Source of the DNA: Dyella_B sp035690825
GTDB lineage: Bacteria; Pseudomonadota; Gammaproteobacteria; Xanthomonadales; Rhodanobacteraceae
Direction of reading: 5' to 3'
Assembly: GCF_051954575.1 (NCBI RefSeq)
Contig: NZ_JBQCHP010000073.1
Location: 1 to 64,000 of the forward strand
Length of the DNA stretch: 64,000 nt
In this document: piece by piece, positions 15,167 to 23,998 of the stretch
How positions within the stretch are numbered: the first letter of the stretch is position 1
How the letters are laid out: each line of letters starts with the position of its first letter
The notes under the pieces: model-generated
What the model was told of the DNA's origin: nothing
Databases searched by the model: none
Seen by the model: only the letters and a program-made list of their open reading frames with translations
Program-made: the position numbers and the translations under genes

Positions 15167-17503
15167 ATGGGGAGCCCAATCTACGCCTTCGGTGACTTCC
15201 GCCTCGACCCTCGCGCCCGGGAGTTGAGCCGCCTTGGCGAGCCGGTCGTGATTGCCGCCAGCGCCTTCGATTGCCTGGTGTATCTGATCGAGCATCGCCA
15301 GCGCGCGGTGGGCAGGGACGAATTGATCGCCGCGGTGTGGGGCCGCTCCGACGTCAGCGACAACCTGCTGGCGCAAACCATCGTGCGGCTGCGGCGGGCG
15401 TTGGACGATGCGAGCGGCGAACAGCGTTGCATCAAGACCATGGCGCGCGTGGGTTATCGATGGATGCCGGAGACGACGGTGCTGTCCTCGTCGCTGCCGG
15501 AAGCGGGCATCGCGCAAGGCGAGCACCGCGGCGCGCGCGATACGCAGGAACGTCCTGCGCATTCCATGCGCGTTCGTCGTCCGCTGCTGATCGCGCTGGC
15601 GCTCACCATCGCCGTGGCCATCGGCTACATGGCCTGGCAGCTGGCGAACATCCATCCTGCTGCCGCGCCCATGCATTTCAAAGACGGCACGGCGGTGGTG
15701 TTGCCGGCCGAGGTGAGCGCGACCGACGACTGGAACTGGCTGCACCTGGGCTTGATGGACATGCTTTCCACGCAACTGCGCGCAGCGAAAGTGCCCACCG
15801 AAAGCAGCCGCGACGTACTCAATCTGCTGCATCAATCGGGCAACGCGCAACTGGCGTCGTTTGCGCTGGTGGTGACGCCGCACGTGGCGCTGTCCGACAA
15901 CCGCTGGCATGTGCAACTGGATGCCAAGGCCAAGGACGGGCGGCGCTGGCAGGCGGAATCCTCTTCCGACGATGTGCTGGCGGCGGCGCGCACGGCGAGC
16001 GATCTGCTGTTGGTGCAGCTTGGCTACGCCAGCGGCGCAAGCCCATCGGCCGGCGGCGATTCACTGCTGCAATATCTGCTGCGTGTCGAAGCGGCGCAGC
16101 TTGCCGGACAGCCCGAGGTTGCACACCGGCTGATCGACGACGCGCCGCCTGCCATGCGCCACACGCCGGAACTCGAATACGCACAGGCCGAGCTGTATTG
16201 CGCTGAAGCGAAGCTGGATGCGTGCGAGCAATCGCTGGGCGATCTGCGCGCGCGCGTGTCGGCCACCGACAAGCCCGTGCTGCGCGGAAAAATACTCACC
16301 TCGCTGTGGTTCCCTTACCGGCGCAAGGGCCAGTACGCCGAAGGTGTGGCCGCGCTCGACGAAGCGGTGCGCCTGCTGCAAGGGCAGAAGGACAACGAAG
16401 CGCTGGGCAACGCCTACCTGGATCGCTCGCACCTGGAGTTCTATCAGGGCAAGCTGGACGAAGCGACGCTGGACCTGGGTCGCGCCCGCGTCAATTTCGC
16501 GTTGGCCGGCGATACTGTCGGCCAGGCCAAGGTCGATCGCGCCATGGGCGAAATCGCGCTGCGCCGTGGGCAGTACAACGCCGCGCTGACGCTGCTGCAA
16601 CATGCCTACGAGCAATACCAGCGCATGGGCATGCGGCAACTGTTTTCCTCGGCGCTGGATGCCTTGGCGAACACGCAGAAACTTGCGTTGCGCTATCCCG
16701 ACGAACTGGCCACTACCGATCAGTATTGGCCGTTCGAGCGCAAGCACATGGATTTTCTCGACCACTACGTGCGCCACCAGCTGAGCATCACGCGCGCGGT
16801 GGCGCTGGCCGACAACGGCCGCAGCGCCGACGCCGTCAGCTTGCTCGAAAGCACACTGGCGGCGGCAAGCGGTGACGAGGAAGCTTCGTTGCGCGCGCTG
16901 ATCAGCATGCATCTGGCCAAGCTCGCACTGGATCGTGACGATACGCCCGGCGCATTGCAGTGGATCGGCAAAGCCATGGCCGGCAATGCGCTGGCCGACG
17001 ACGGCGATCCGAGCGACTACGCCGAAGCCGGGTACGTGAACGTCGTCGCCGCGCAACGTGCCGGCAAGATCGACGAACTCAAGCGCGCGATAGCCGCGAT
17101 GCAGGCGTGGAGCGAGCGCTTACCCAAGCAAAACGATGCAGTCGCGATGTGGCTGTTGCGCGCCAAAGCTATCGAGGCCTGGAGCGAAGGACAACACGAC
17201 CAGGCGCTGCAGCAACTCAAGACAGCGATGACCGCCGCGGATGCATCGGGCGAACCGGAAGCCATCGTCGACGTCGGCCGTTCCTACGCATCGGCATTGC
17301 TTGCGGCCGGGCATGTGGATCAGGCGGTGGCGATCAGCGGCCGGCTGTCCGAGTGGGCCGGCGTCGACTGGCGCGCAGCATGGGTGGAGTCGCGCGTATT
17401 GCAGGCGCTGGGGCAGGGCGCCGCGGCGGACAAGGCACGCAGCAAGGCGCAACAACTTGCCGGCGATCGATCGTTGCCCAGCAGTGCGGATGGCATGTTG
17501 TAG
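15167..17503 (+). CDS. CadC-like membrane transcriptional regulator with TPR sensor part
   Basis: Protein of 778 residues. Residues 5-100 are an OmpR/PhoB-type winged helix (IYAFGDFRLDPRARELSRLG, DELIAAVWGRSDVSDNLLAQ, RVGYRWMPE). Residues 139-159 form one transmembrane helix (LLIALALTIAVAIGYMAWQL). The remaining 600 residues are predicted to lie outside the inner membrane and contain TPR-like helical pairs (KILTSLWFPYRRKGQYAEGV and ALGNAYLDRSHLEFYQGKLD). This is the one-component ToxR/CadC design: a sensor in the periplasm and a DNA-binding domain in the cytoplasm. The next gene encodes a full-length paralogue, so the pair arose by tandem duplication. Signal and targets are unknown. Confidence 0.87.
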   Translation: MGSPIYAFGDFRLDPRARELSRLGEPVVIAASAFDCLVYLIEHRQRAVGRDELIAAVWGRSDVSDNLLAQTIVRLRRALDDASGEQRCIKTMARVGYRWMPETTVLSSSLPEAGIAQGEHRGARDTQERPAHSMRVRRPLLIALALTIAVAIGYMAWQLANIHPAAAPMHFKDGTAVVLPAEVSATDDWNWLHLGLMDMLSTQLRAAKVPTESSRDVLNLLHQSGNAQLASFALVVTPHVALSDNRWHVQLDAKAKDGRRWQAESSSDDVLAAARTASDLLLVQLGYASGASPSAGGDSLLQYLLRVEAAQLAGQPEVAHRLIDDAPPAMRHTPELEYAQAELYCAEAKLDACEQSLGDLRARVSATDKPVLRGKILTSLWFPYRRKGQYAEGVAALDEAVRLLQGQKDNEALGNAYLDRSHLEFYQGKLDEATLDLGRARVNFALAGDTVGQAKVDRAMGEIALRRGQYNAALTLLQHAYEQYQRMGMRQLFSSALDALANTQKLALRYPDELATTDQYWPFERKHMDFLDHYVRHQLSITRAVALADNGRSADAVSLLESTLAAASGDEEASLRALISMHLAKLALDRDDTPGALQWIGKAMAGNALADDGDPSDYAEAGYVNVVAAQRAGKIDELKRAIAAMQAWSERLPKQNDAVAMWLLRAKAIEAWSEGQHDQALQQLKTAMTAADASGEPEAIVDVGRSYASALLAAGHVDQAVAISGRLSEWAGVDWRAAWVESRVLQALGQGAAADKARSKAQQLAGDRSLPSSADGML

Positions 17504-17661
17504 GAATCTCGCGCAGTACGGATAACGATGCCGGCGCAACCGGACGTTGTCATGTGCGCCCCGCCGATGCATTCAATGGCCAACATTGCCACCTACCGCG
17601 CAGCCAGGCGATTGGCTGACATGTATCATCCGTCTCGAACGGCTCGATACAGACCAGGACC

Positions 17662-20010
17662 ATGACGAGCACGGGGGCGACCATCTACCGATTCGACGAT
17701 TTTCAGCTCAATCCGCTTGGGCGCGAGTTGCGCCGTAACGGCGAGCCGGTGGAGTTGGCGGCGAGTGCGTTCGATTGCCTGGTGTACCTGGTGGAACATC
17801 GCGAACGCCCGGTGGGCAAGGACGAGCTCATTTCAGCGGTATGGGGACGCACCGACGTCAGCGACAACCTGCTGGCGCAGACCATCGTGCGTCTGCGCCG
17901 CGCGCTGGGCGATGCCGGCACCGAACAGCGTTGCATCAAGACGGTGCCGCGCGTGGGTTATCGCTGGGCGTTGGACACGCAAGTGGTGCAAGCCGCCGCC
18001 GAGGTGACGCCCCCGCCTGCAGCGGCAGCGCCGGATGCCGGCGATCGGCGCAAAACGTTGCCGATTCGCCGCTCGCTGTGGATCAGCTTGTTCGTCACGT
18101 TGGCGCTCGCACTGGTCTATGCCGGATGGCAGATGCAGGGCAACCGTGCGGCCAAGGCGAACTTCCAGTTCCATCAGAGCGCCGCGGTGGTGTTGCCGGT
18201 GGAAGTGGTGGCGCCGGACGATTGGAAATGGTTGCACTTGGGGATGATGGACATGATCGCCACACGCCTGCGCGATGCGAAAGTGCCCACCGAAAGCAGC
18301 CAGGAAGTGCTGGCCTTGCTCAAGGACACCGACGATATGTCAGGTGCCAGGTTTTCGTCGTACGCGCTGGTGGTGCACGCGAGTGCGGAACTTTCCGGCG
18401 ACCACTGGCGCGTGGATTTGGATGCCAAGAGCAAGGACGGCCGCACCTGGAAAGCCGAAGCGACCGGTAGCGACGTGCTGGTGGCCGCACGCACGGCCAG
18501 CGATCTCTTGCTGGCGCAATTGGGCTATACCTCGAGCAGCAGCGGTTTGTCGCTGACGGGTGGCACGGTGCAGGAATACCTGCAGCGCATCGATGCCGCG
18601 CGCCTTGCCGGACAGCCACAAACGGCACGCGAGCTGATCGACCAAGCGCCGCCGGACGTGCGCAACCATCATGAAATCACTTACTTCCGCGCCTCGCTCG
18701 AATGCGATGAAGGGCATGCCGACGTCTGTCAGCAACAACTGGAGGCGTTGCTGAAGCAACTGCCCGACAAGCAGGAAAACGTGCTGCGTGGCGAGGTCCT
18801 TACCGTGCTGGGCACGCTTCATTCCAACCGTCGCGAATGGGCGCAGGCCACCAGCGCGCTCGATGAGGCCATACACGTTCTGCAGGGAGACAAGAATTTC
18901 GGCGCGCTGGCCACCGCGTATCTCAGCCGCGGCTATCTCAACCAGAACCTGTGGAAGCTGGAAGAAGCCACCGCCGATCTTGGCCGCGCGCGCGTCAATT
19001 ATTCGCTGGCGGGCGAACTGGTCGGCGTGGCCAAATCGGATTTCGCCATGGGCGTGCTCGCCTTGCGCCGTTCGCAGCCCGATGCGGCGGCGACCTTGCT
19101 GCAGCATGCCTACGATCAGTTCGTCAGCATGGGCATGCGTTCAATGCTGCCGTCCACGCTGGATGCCTTGGCTTACGCGCAACAGATGTTGCTGAAATTT
19201 CCGGACGAGCTGGCCACCACCGACCATTTCTGGCCGTTGGATGACAAAGCCAAGGATTTCGGTTTCGTCGGCGATGATATGCGGCGCGAACTGAGTTCGG
19301 TACGCGCCACCGCGCTGGCCGACAACGGACGCACCGCCGAAGCGAAAGCCTTGTTCGAGCGTGTGCTCAATGAAACCGACGCCGAAAAGGAGCCGGGCCT
19401 GCGTGCGCAAGTGAGCAAATCGCTGGCTGCGCTGGCGCTCGACAGCGGCGACAACGATCGCGCCGCGGCATTGGCGGCCGACGCCATGACGCCGGCGCTG
19501 GAGGAGGACGATCAGCGCGACTACGCCGAGGTATGGCTGACACGCATCACCGCCTTGCAGCGCGCCGGCAAGACCGACCAGGCGCGGCAGCAGATCGTCG
19601 CGATGCTGGCGTGGGAAGCGGGCCTGTCGGTGAAGAACGACTGGACCCATGTCTACGCGCTCCGCGTCCAGGCGGCGCAGGCGTGGATCGACGGCCACCG
19701 CGACCAATCCATCGAGCAGCTGAAGCGGGCCATGAACCTGGCCGACAAGCTGGGCGTGCCGGAAGTGATCGTGAGCGTCGGCCAGGCCTACTCGCTGGCC
19801 TTGCTGGAAACCGGGCATGTGGACCAGGCGGTGGCGATAAGCGGGCGGCTGTCTGCCTGGAGCGCCACCGACTGGCGTGCCGCGTGGGTCGAAGCGCGCG
19901 TGTATCAGGCGCTGGGGCAGACCGATTCCTGGGAAAAATCCCGCGCCACGGCGCAGCAGCTGGCGGGCGATCGCACACTGCCGGCGGCGTCTTCATCGGG
20001 TGAATTCTGA
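17662..20010 (+). CDS. CadC-like membrane transcriptional regulator with TPR sensor part (tandem paralogue)
   Basis: Protein of 782 residues, aligning with the preceding gene from end to end. The winged helix (YRFDDFQLNPLGRELRRNGE, DELISAVWGRTDVSDNLLAQ) is nearly identical to the neighbour's, so the two probably recognise similar DNA. A single transmembrane helix lies at about residues 141-160 (ISLFVTLALALVYAGWQM). The periplasmic TPR part is more diverged, which would suit different signals. Shared C-terminal blocks include ALLETGHVDQAVAISGRLSA and the ending TAQQLAGDRTLP. It starts 158 bp after the first paralogue. Tandem duplication is clear from the sequence; divergence of the sensed signal is inference. 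Confidence 0.87.
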   Translation: MTSTGATIYRFDDFQLNPLGRELRRNGEPVELAASAFDCLVYLVEHRERPVGKDELISAVWGRTDVSDNLLAQTIVRLRRALGDAGTEQRCIKTVPRVGYRWALDTQVVQAAAEVTPPPAAAAPDAGDRRKTLPIRRSLWISLFVTLALALVYAGWQMQGNRAAKANFQFHQSAAVVLPVEVVAPDDWKWLHLGMMDMIATRLRDAKVPTESSQEVLALLKDTDDMSGARFSSYALVVHASAELSGDHWRVDLDAKSKDGRTWKAEATGSDVLVAARTASDLLLAQLGYTSSSSGLSLTGGTVQEYLQRIDAARLAGQPQTARELIDQAPPDVRNHHEITYFRASLECDEGHADVCQQQLEALLKQLPDKQENVLRGEVLTVLGTLHSNRREWAQATSALDEAIHVLQGDKNFGALATAYLSRGYLNQNLWKLEEATADLGRARVNYSLAGELVGVAKSDFAMGVLALRRSQPDAAATLLQHAYDQFVSMGMRSMLPSTLDALAYAQQMLLKFPDELATTDHFWPLDDKAKDFGFVGDDMRRELSSVRATALADNGRTAEAKALFERVLNETDAEKEPGLRAQVSKSLAALALDSGDNDRAAALAADAMTPALEEDDQRDYAEVWLTRITALQRAGKTDQARQQIVAMLAWEAGLSVKNDWTHVYALRVQAAQAWIDGHRDQSIEQLKRAMNLADKLGVPEVIVSVGQAYSLALLETGHVDQAVAISGRLSAWSATDWRAAWVEARVYQALGQTDSWEKSRATAQQLAGDRTLPAASSSGEF

Positions 20011-20021
20011 GGGCTTGCGCG

Positions 20022-20072
20022 GCGGCAAAAAAAGAAAGCGCTGACGTGGAAGCGGAAAATCACGTCAGCGCC
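20022..20072 (-). terminator. Minus-strand terminator of the DUF72/small-protein genes
   Basis: 11-bp stem GCGCTGACGTG / CACGTCAGCGC with a 12-base loop. Read leftward it is followed by TTTCTTTTTTTG. It ends transcription coming from 20194 and may also block read-in from the convergent regulator gene. Confidence 0.82.
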
Positions 20073-20193
20073 ATCAGTCGGATGACTAATGTCAAGGGTG
20101 GATGTTCGGGCAGTGTACGGCGGCCGCGAACACCCGGCTCTATCCGGACAGTGCCAATCGACTGTCCTGCCGGGCCATTGTTCGGCGCTGGCG

Positions 20194-20373
20194 TCATGAG
20201 GCCAAGGCCTCATCGAGCGTGCTGATTTTCCGCAGGCTGGCAGCGGCTTCCAGCGCGACGCGCCGCGGCCAGCTGTCCTCGATGTGTTCGGCCACCAGGC
20301 AGGGTTCGCTGGCGCGGCATTGGGGACAGGAAAGGTTGTGCAGCATCAGGTCGTGGACTACCGATTGGGTCAT
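20194..20373 (-). CDS. Small protein with CPxC motif
   Basis: Protein of 59 residues, not recognised as a known family. It contains LSCPQCRASEPC, three Cys residues spaced as C-x2-C-x5-C, which may bind a metal. The rest is helical and charged. GGGGA lies 8 bases before ATG 20373. It sits 41 bp downstream of the DUF72 gene in the same direction and is followed by a leftward terminator, which together support a real co-transcribed gene. Confidence 0.6.
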   Translation of the reverse strand: MTQSVVHDLMLHNLSCPQCRASEPCLVAEHIEDSWPRRVALEAAASLRKISTLDEALAS

Positions 20374-20414
20374 GGCCGATTCCCCTGCAGCGTTGAACGG
20401 ACGGGTCGTAAGTG

Positions 20415-21197
20415 CTATCGGCGTGTGATGGCGCAACTTGAGTCGATCGAGGGCGACATGTCCAACCGTTCCATCAGCGTGCATGCGTTGTCGATGGCGT
20501 GACCCAGCGCCGTGTTGTCGAAGATGCACCAGCCCTGCGCGCCCGACACCGTGCTTGCGCGCAACCGCTCGGCCATTCGCTGCAGGAAGGCGTCGTCGTA
20601 GGCGTCGTAATACATGCGCGGCGAACCGTGCAGGCGGAAGTAATGCACGGCATCGTCGCCGGCGGTCTCGTCCGCATCGGCGTATGGCGGCGGATCGGCG
20701 CCCACGCGGCCGATCGCATGGCGCTTCAGCATTTCGGTCACGGCCGGTTCGAACCAGGAGGCATGCCGCGGCTCGCACACCGCCGGCCCTGTGTAATGCG
20801 CGCGCAGCAGGGTGAAGAACGCATCGGCTACCGGCTGTTCGCAGGCGGCGCTGGGCGGCAATTGGATTAGCACGCAACCGAGCTTGCGCTCCAGTTCCAT
20901 TGCTTCATCCAGAAACTGCTTGAGCGCCGATTCCGCCTGGCGCAGGCGCTGGACGTGCGTGACGGTCTTGATCATCTTCACCGCAAAGCGGAACGCATCC
21001 GGCACGGATGCCGCCCAGCGGCGATAGGTCGCCGGGCGATGCGCGCGATAGAACGAGGAGTTGATCTCCACCGCGTTGAAGCGGCGCGCGTAGCGCTCCA
21101 GATGCGTGCCCTGGACGCGAAAAAGATGCGCGTGCTGCGCCGGAATGTTCCAGCCGGCGCAACCGATCAACAGCGATGGCGAAGCAGCGCGATGCAT
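20415..21197 (-). CDS. DUF72 family protein (YecE-like)
   Basis: Protein of 260 residues. It begins with LLIGCAGWNIP, the DUF72 signature, and continues with TYRRWAASVPDAFRFAVKMI and RRFNAVEINSSFYR. A central region gives LGCVLIQLPPS and CEPRHASWFEPAV, and the end has DAVHYFRLHGSPRMYY followed by GWCIFDNTALGHA with a conserved Asn. These are the main conserved blocks of the YecE TIM-barrel family, whose activity remains undefined. Start at ATG 21197 is used; an in-frame upstream start at 21233 would add 12 basic residues. A small CPxC gene follows in the same direction. Confidence 0.87.
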   Translation of the reverse strand: MHRAASPSLLIGCAGWNIPAQHAHLFRVQGTHLERYARRFNAVEINSSFYRAHRPATYRRWAASVPDAFRFAVKMIKTVTHVQRLRQAESALKQFLDEAMELERKLGCVLIQLPPSAACEQPVADAFFTLLRAHYTGPAVCEPRHASWFEPAVTEMLKRHAIGRVGADPPPYADADETAGDDAVHYFRLHGSPRMYYDAYDDAFLQRMAERLRASTVSGAQGWCIFDNTALGHAIDNACTLMERLDMSPSIDSSCAITRR

Positions 21198-21344
21198 CGC
21201 GAGCGATCGTCGGCGAAAGGCCGGTCTGCGCAACGTGAACTGGCTACCCGTTCGCTCACATATGTGAAGGCGCCCAGTGCGAAAGCGGGCATGGGATATG
21301 CATGCTGCTGCCTGTCCGAACCTTCGATTTTGCAGGTAACCGTC

Positions 21345-21713
21345 ATGACCACGATGCGCGTTGAAGAGCTGGCCCGGGAAGGCGTGGCGTTTTCGTTATG
21401 GCTGTCGGCGGTGCTGTTGAACATGGTCTCCGTGCTATGGCTGGGATTCCAGGGCTTGCAGTGGCTGCACGATGGCCGTTGGACCAACCAGCCGCCGGTG
21501 CTCAACTGGATCCGCGGCGTGTGTCCGGATATGTGCAGCTTCGTGGACAACCCGCATTCCTGGTACGGCGCGGCCAAGGTGGTTCGCGTGCTCTCCGAAG
21601 TGCCTTCCGGCCTGGCGCTGGCCTTGCTCGGCATCGCCCTTGGCGCGCTCAGTGTGTCAATTTCTGACCATCGTCCGCTGGCGCCCAGCGTCACCCGCCG
21701 CACCTTCGGCTGA
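21345..21713 (+). CDS. Small membrane protein, unknown
   Basis: Protein of 122 residues starting MTTMRVEELAREG. Two hydrophobic segments (about 15-36, AFSLWLSAVLLNMVSVLWLG, and about 88-107, SGLALALLGIALGALSVSIS) predict a two-pass membrane protein. The loop between contains two Cys residues (GVCPDMCSF) and several Trp residues. I do not recognise the family. The start has only a weak AGGTAA upstream. It lies divergent from the DUF72 gene; reading the frame further upstream would overlap that gene and is unlikely. Confidence 0.6.
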   Translation: MTTMRVEELAREGVAFSLWLSAVLLNMVSVLWLGFQGLQWLHDGRWTNQPPVLNWIRGVCPDMCSFVDNPHSWYGAAKVVRVLSEVPSGLALALLGIALGALSVSISDHRPLAPSVTRRTFG

Positions 21714-21793
21714 CCAGAAATAGTTGTCGGCGGGGACAACCCGCCCGGCCGACGCGCTACACTCCTGCGCCGACAATCTACCGGCGGGCATGC

Positions 21794-22018
21794 ATGAGTT
21801 CCGAGCAGCAACAGGGCGAGTATCGCGGCATCAAGTTCGAGCACGCTTCCCATGGCGATGCCGATGCGCGCAGTGGCGTGATCTATTTTCCGGAAGATCC
21901 CCGGCAGCATGTTATTGCGAGCGGCGGTGCCGCACGCTGGGAAGCGGAGGCGAAAAGCCAGATCGATCAGTACTTCCGTGAAATCGACGTCGAGCCCGAC
22001 GACGATTCGGAAGCATGA
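21794..22018 (+). CDS. Small acidic protein, unknown
   Basis: Protein of 74 residues, acidic towards the C-terminus (EIDVEPDDDSEA), with GEYRGIKFEHASHGDADARS and a helix WEAEAKSQIDQYFREI. No domain recognised and no signal peptide. It sits between the two-pass membrane protein and the cytochrome-dehydrogenase gene on the same strand. Upstream GGCGGGC is a poor ribosome binding site, but codon usage looks like its neighbours and the frame ends with no overlap. Confidence 0.5.
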   Translation: MSSEQQQGEYRGIKFEHASHGDADARSGVIYFPEDPRQHVIASGGAARWEAEAKSQIDQYFREIDVEPDDDSEA

Positions 22019-22174
22019 TCCGGAAGCATGACTGATGGCAGGGTCACGCGATCGGGCAAGCTTTTCGTAGCATCGTGCATCTCCCCGCCACACCAGACAT
22101 CTGACAATCCATGGCGGCTTGCAACGCATGGCGCGCGCTGCAGCGCTCCCGTTCATCGCGATCAGAGGCAGCTC

Positions 22175-23824
22175 ATGGCGAAGCACTCTTCGATGTCGTC
22201 GCTACTTGTTTTTATGGCGTGTCTTGCCGGTGCCGGCGGTACGCCTTCGGCCACGGCGCAGCAAACCTTCCATGACGCGCCGAGCGCCGCGGCGTCGGTG
22301 GCCAATCCGTATCACGGCCAGGCCGATGCGGCGCGCGCCGGCGCCAGTTTGTATGCCACCGATTGCGCCAGCTGCCATGGCGCGGCGGGGCAGGGCAGCG
22401 GCAATATTCCGGCGTTGCGACAAGGGCCTGCGCAGCAGGCAACGGAAGGCGCGCTGTTCTGGTTCATCACCAAGGGCGCGGTGAACAACGGCATGCCGTC
22501 CTGGGCGAGCTTGCCGGAGCAACAGCGTTGGCAGATCGTTACCTACCTGAAAACATTGCCGGCGACGAAACTGGCCGCGGCGCAAACGGCGGCGCCGACC
22601 GCGTCGACCATCACCACGCCACCACCCACGCCGCCGTTCACCGATTTCCGTTACGAAATACCCGGCGCGACACGTAAGATCACCGTCGCCGATCTGCCCG
22701 CGCCTTATGCCACGCATTCGGCCGGCAATGGGCCTGACATGGTGTCGCGTCCTGAAGGCGCGCTGCCCAAGGCGCCGCCGGGGTTCAAGGTAAACCTGTA
22801 TGCGGAAGGCCTGGATACGCCGCGCGTGATTCGCACCGCGCCCAACGGCGACATTTTTCTCGCCGAAAGCGGCAGCGGCCAGATTCGCGTGTATCGCGGC
22901 ATGACGGCGGACGGCAAACCGGCGCAGACGGCCGTATTCGCGAGCGATCTGAAGCGGCCGTACGGCATTGCGTTCTACCCCAATGGATCGAACCCGCAAT
23001 GGATCTACATCGGCGACACCAATGCCGTGTTGCGCTTTCCTTATCGCAACGGTGACCTGAAAGCGCGCGGCCCGGCCGAGCACATCGCTGATCTGCCGAC
23101 CGGCGGCCATTGGACGCGCGACCTAGCGTTTTCGCTCGACAACAAAACCCTGTTCGTTGCAGTGGGTTCGGCATCCAACGTCGACGATCCGGATACCACG
23201 CCGGAGGAAAAACATCGCGCGAACATTCTCGCGTTCGATCCGGACGGCGCCCACATGCGCGTGTATGCCTCGGGCATTCGCAATCCTTCAGGCATCGCGA
23301 TCGATCCGAAGAGCGGCCAGCTGTGGACCACTGTCAACGAACGCGACGGCCTGGGCGACAACCTCGTGCCCGACTACATCACCAGCGTGCGCGAAGGGGG
23401 GGTCTACGGATGGCCGTGGTGGTACATGGGCGGCCATCAGGATCCGCGCCACCAGGGCAAGCATCCGGAATTGAAGGACAAGGTGATCACGCCCGACGTG
23501 CTGTTGCAGCCGCATAACGCATCGCTGCAGATCACCTTCTACGAAGCCGGCCATTTTCCCGCCGAATACCGGGGCGATCTGTTCGCCGCCGAACACGGTT
23601 CCTGGAACAAGGCCACGCGCGTGGGTTACGAGGTGATCCGCATACCGCGCCATCACACGCCCAAGGCAAGCGGCGATTACCAGGATTTCCTCACCGGTTT
23701 CGTATTACCGGATGGACGCGTGTGGGGCAGGCCGGTAAGCCTTGCCACGGCGCCGGATGGTTCCTTGCTGGTGACCGATGACGGCTCCAATTCGATCTGG
23801 CGCGTCGACTACGTCGGCCAATAA
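22175..23824 (+). CDS. Cytochrome c-PQQ sugar dehydrogenase fusion
   Basis: Protein of 549 residues. A signal peptide (residues 1-28, ending SATAQQ) is followed by a class I cytochrome c domain: CASCHG with Cys64, Cys67 and His68, and a probable distal Met in NNGMPSWASLPE. A Pro/Thr linker (residues about 135-155) leads into a six-bladed PQQ-dependent sugar/sorbosone dehydrogenase domain (about 180-547), with ADLPTGGHWTRDLAFS, SGIRNPSGIAIDPKSG and RPVSLATAPDGSLLVTDDGS. The fold oxidises sugars or alcohols in the periplasm and passes electrons to the attached haem. ATG 22175 is chosen since AGAGG precedes it and the signal peptide begins there. The substrate is unknown. Confidence 0.87.
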   Translation: MAKHSSMSSLLVFMACLAGAGGTPSATAQQTFHDAPSAAASVANPYHGQADAARAGASLYATDCASCHGAAGQGSGNIPALRQGPAQQATEGALFWFITKGAVNNGMPSWASLPEQQRWQIVTYLKTLPATKLAAAQTAAPTASTITTPPPTPPFTDFRYEIPGATRKITVADLPAPYATHSAGNGPDMVSRPEGALPKAPPGFKVNLYAEGLDTPRVIRTAPNGDIFLAESGSGQIRVYRGMTADGKPAQTAVFASDLKRPYGIAFYPNGSNPQWIYIGDTNAVLRFPYRNGDLKARGPAEHIADLPTGGHWTRDLAFSLDNKTLFVAVGSASNVDDPDTTPEEKHRANILAFDPDGAHMRVYASGIRNPSGIAIDPKSGQLWTTVNERDGLGDNLVPDYITSVREGGVYGWPWWYMGGHQDPRHQGKHPELKDKVITPDVLLQPHNASLQITFYEAGHFPAEYRGDLFAAEHGSWNKATRVGYEVIRIPRHHTPKASGDYQDFLTGFVLPDGRVWGRPVSLATAPDGSLLVTDDGSNSIWRVDYVGQ

Positions 23825-23900
23825 CGTAGGTTGGGGTGCAAACCCCAACATGGCGATCCACGCATGCATGGCGACGTTGGGGTTTGCACCCCAACCTACG
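23825..23900. repeat. GTAGGTTGGGG-type inverted repeat (family B, copy 3)
   Basis: Arms CGTAGGTTGGGGTGCAAACC and its exact inverse ending in CCCCAACCTACG around a 25-bp spacer. It begins immediately after the TAA of the preceding gene and could end the transcript or stabilise the mRNA end. Confidence 0.88.
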
Positions 23901-23998
23901 TGCTCGCGAGCATTGCCTCACGCATCAGCGTAATATCCGTGCCACAGCCGCCACACGCGACGGCTGCCTAGTGAGCACGTCGGCCGGGAGCCTGCGTC

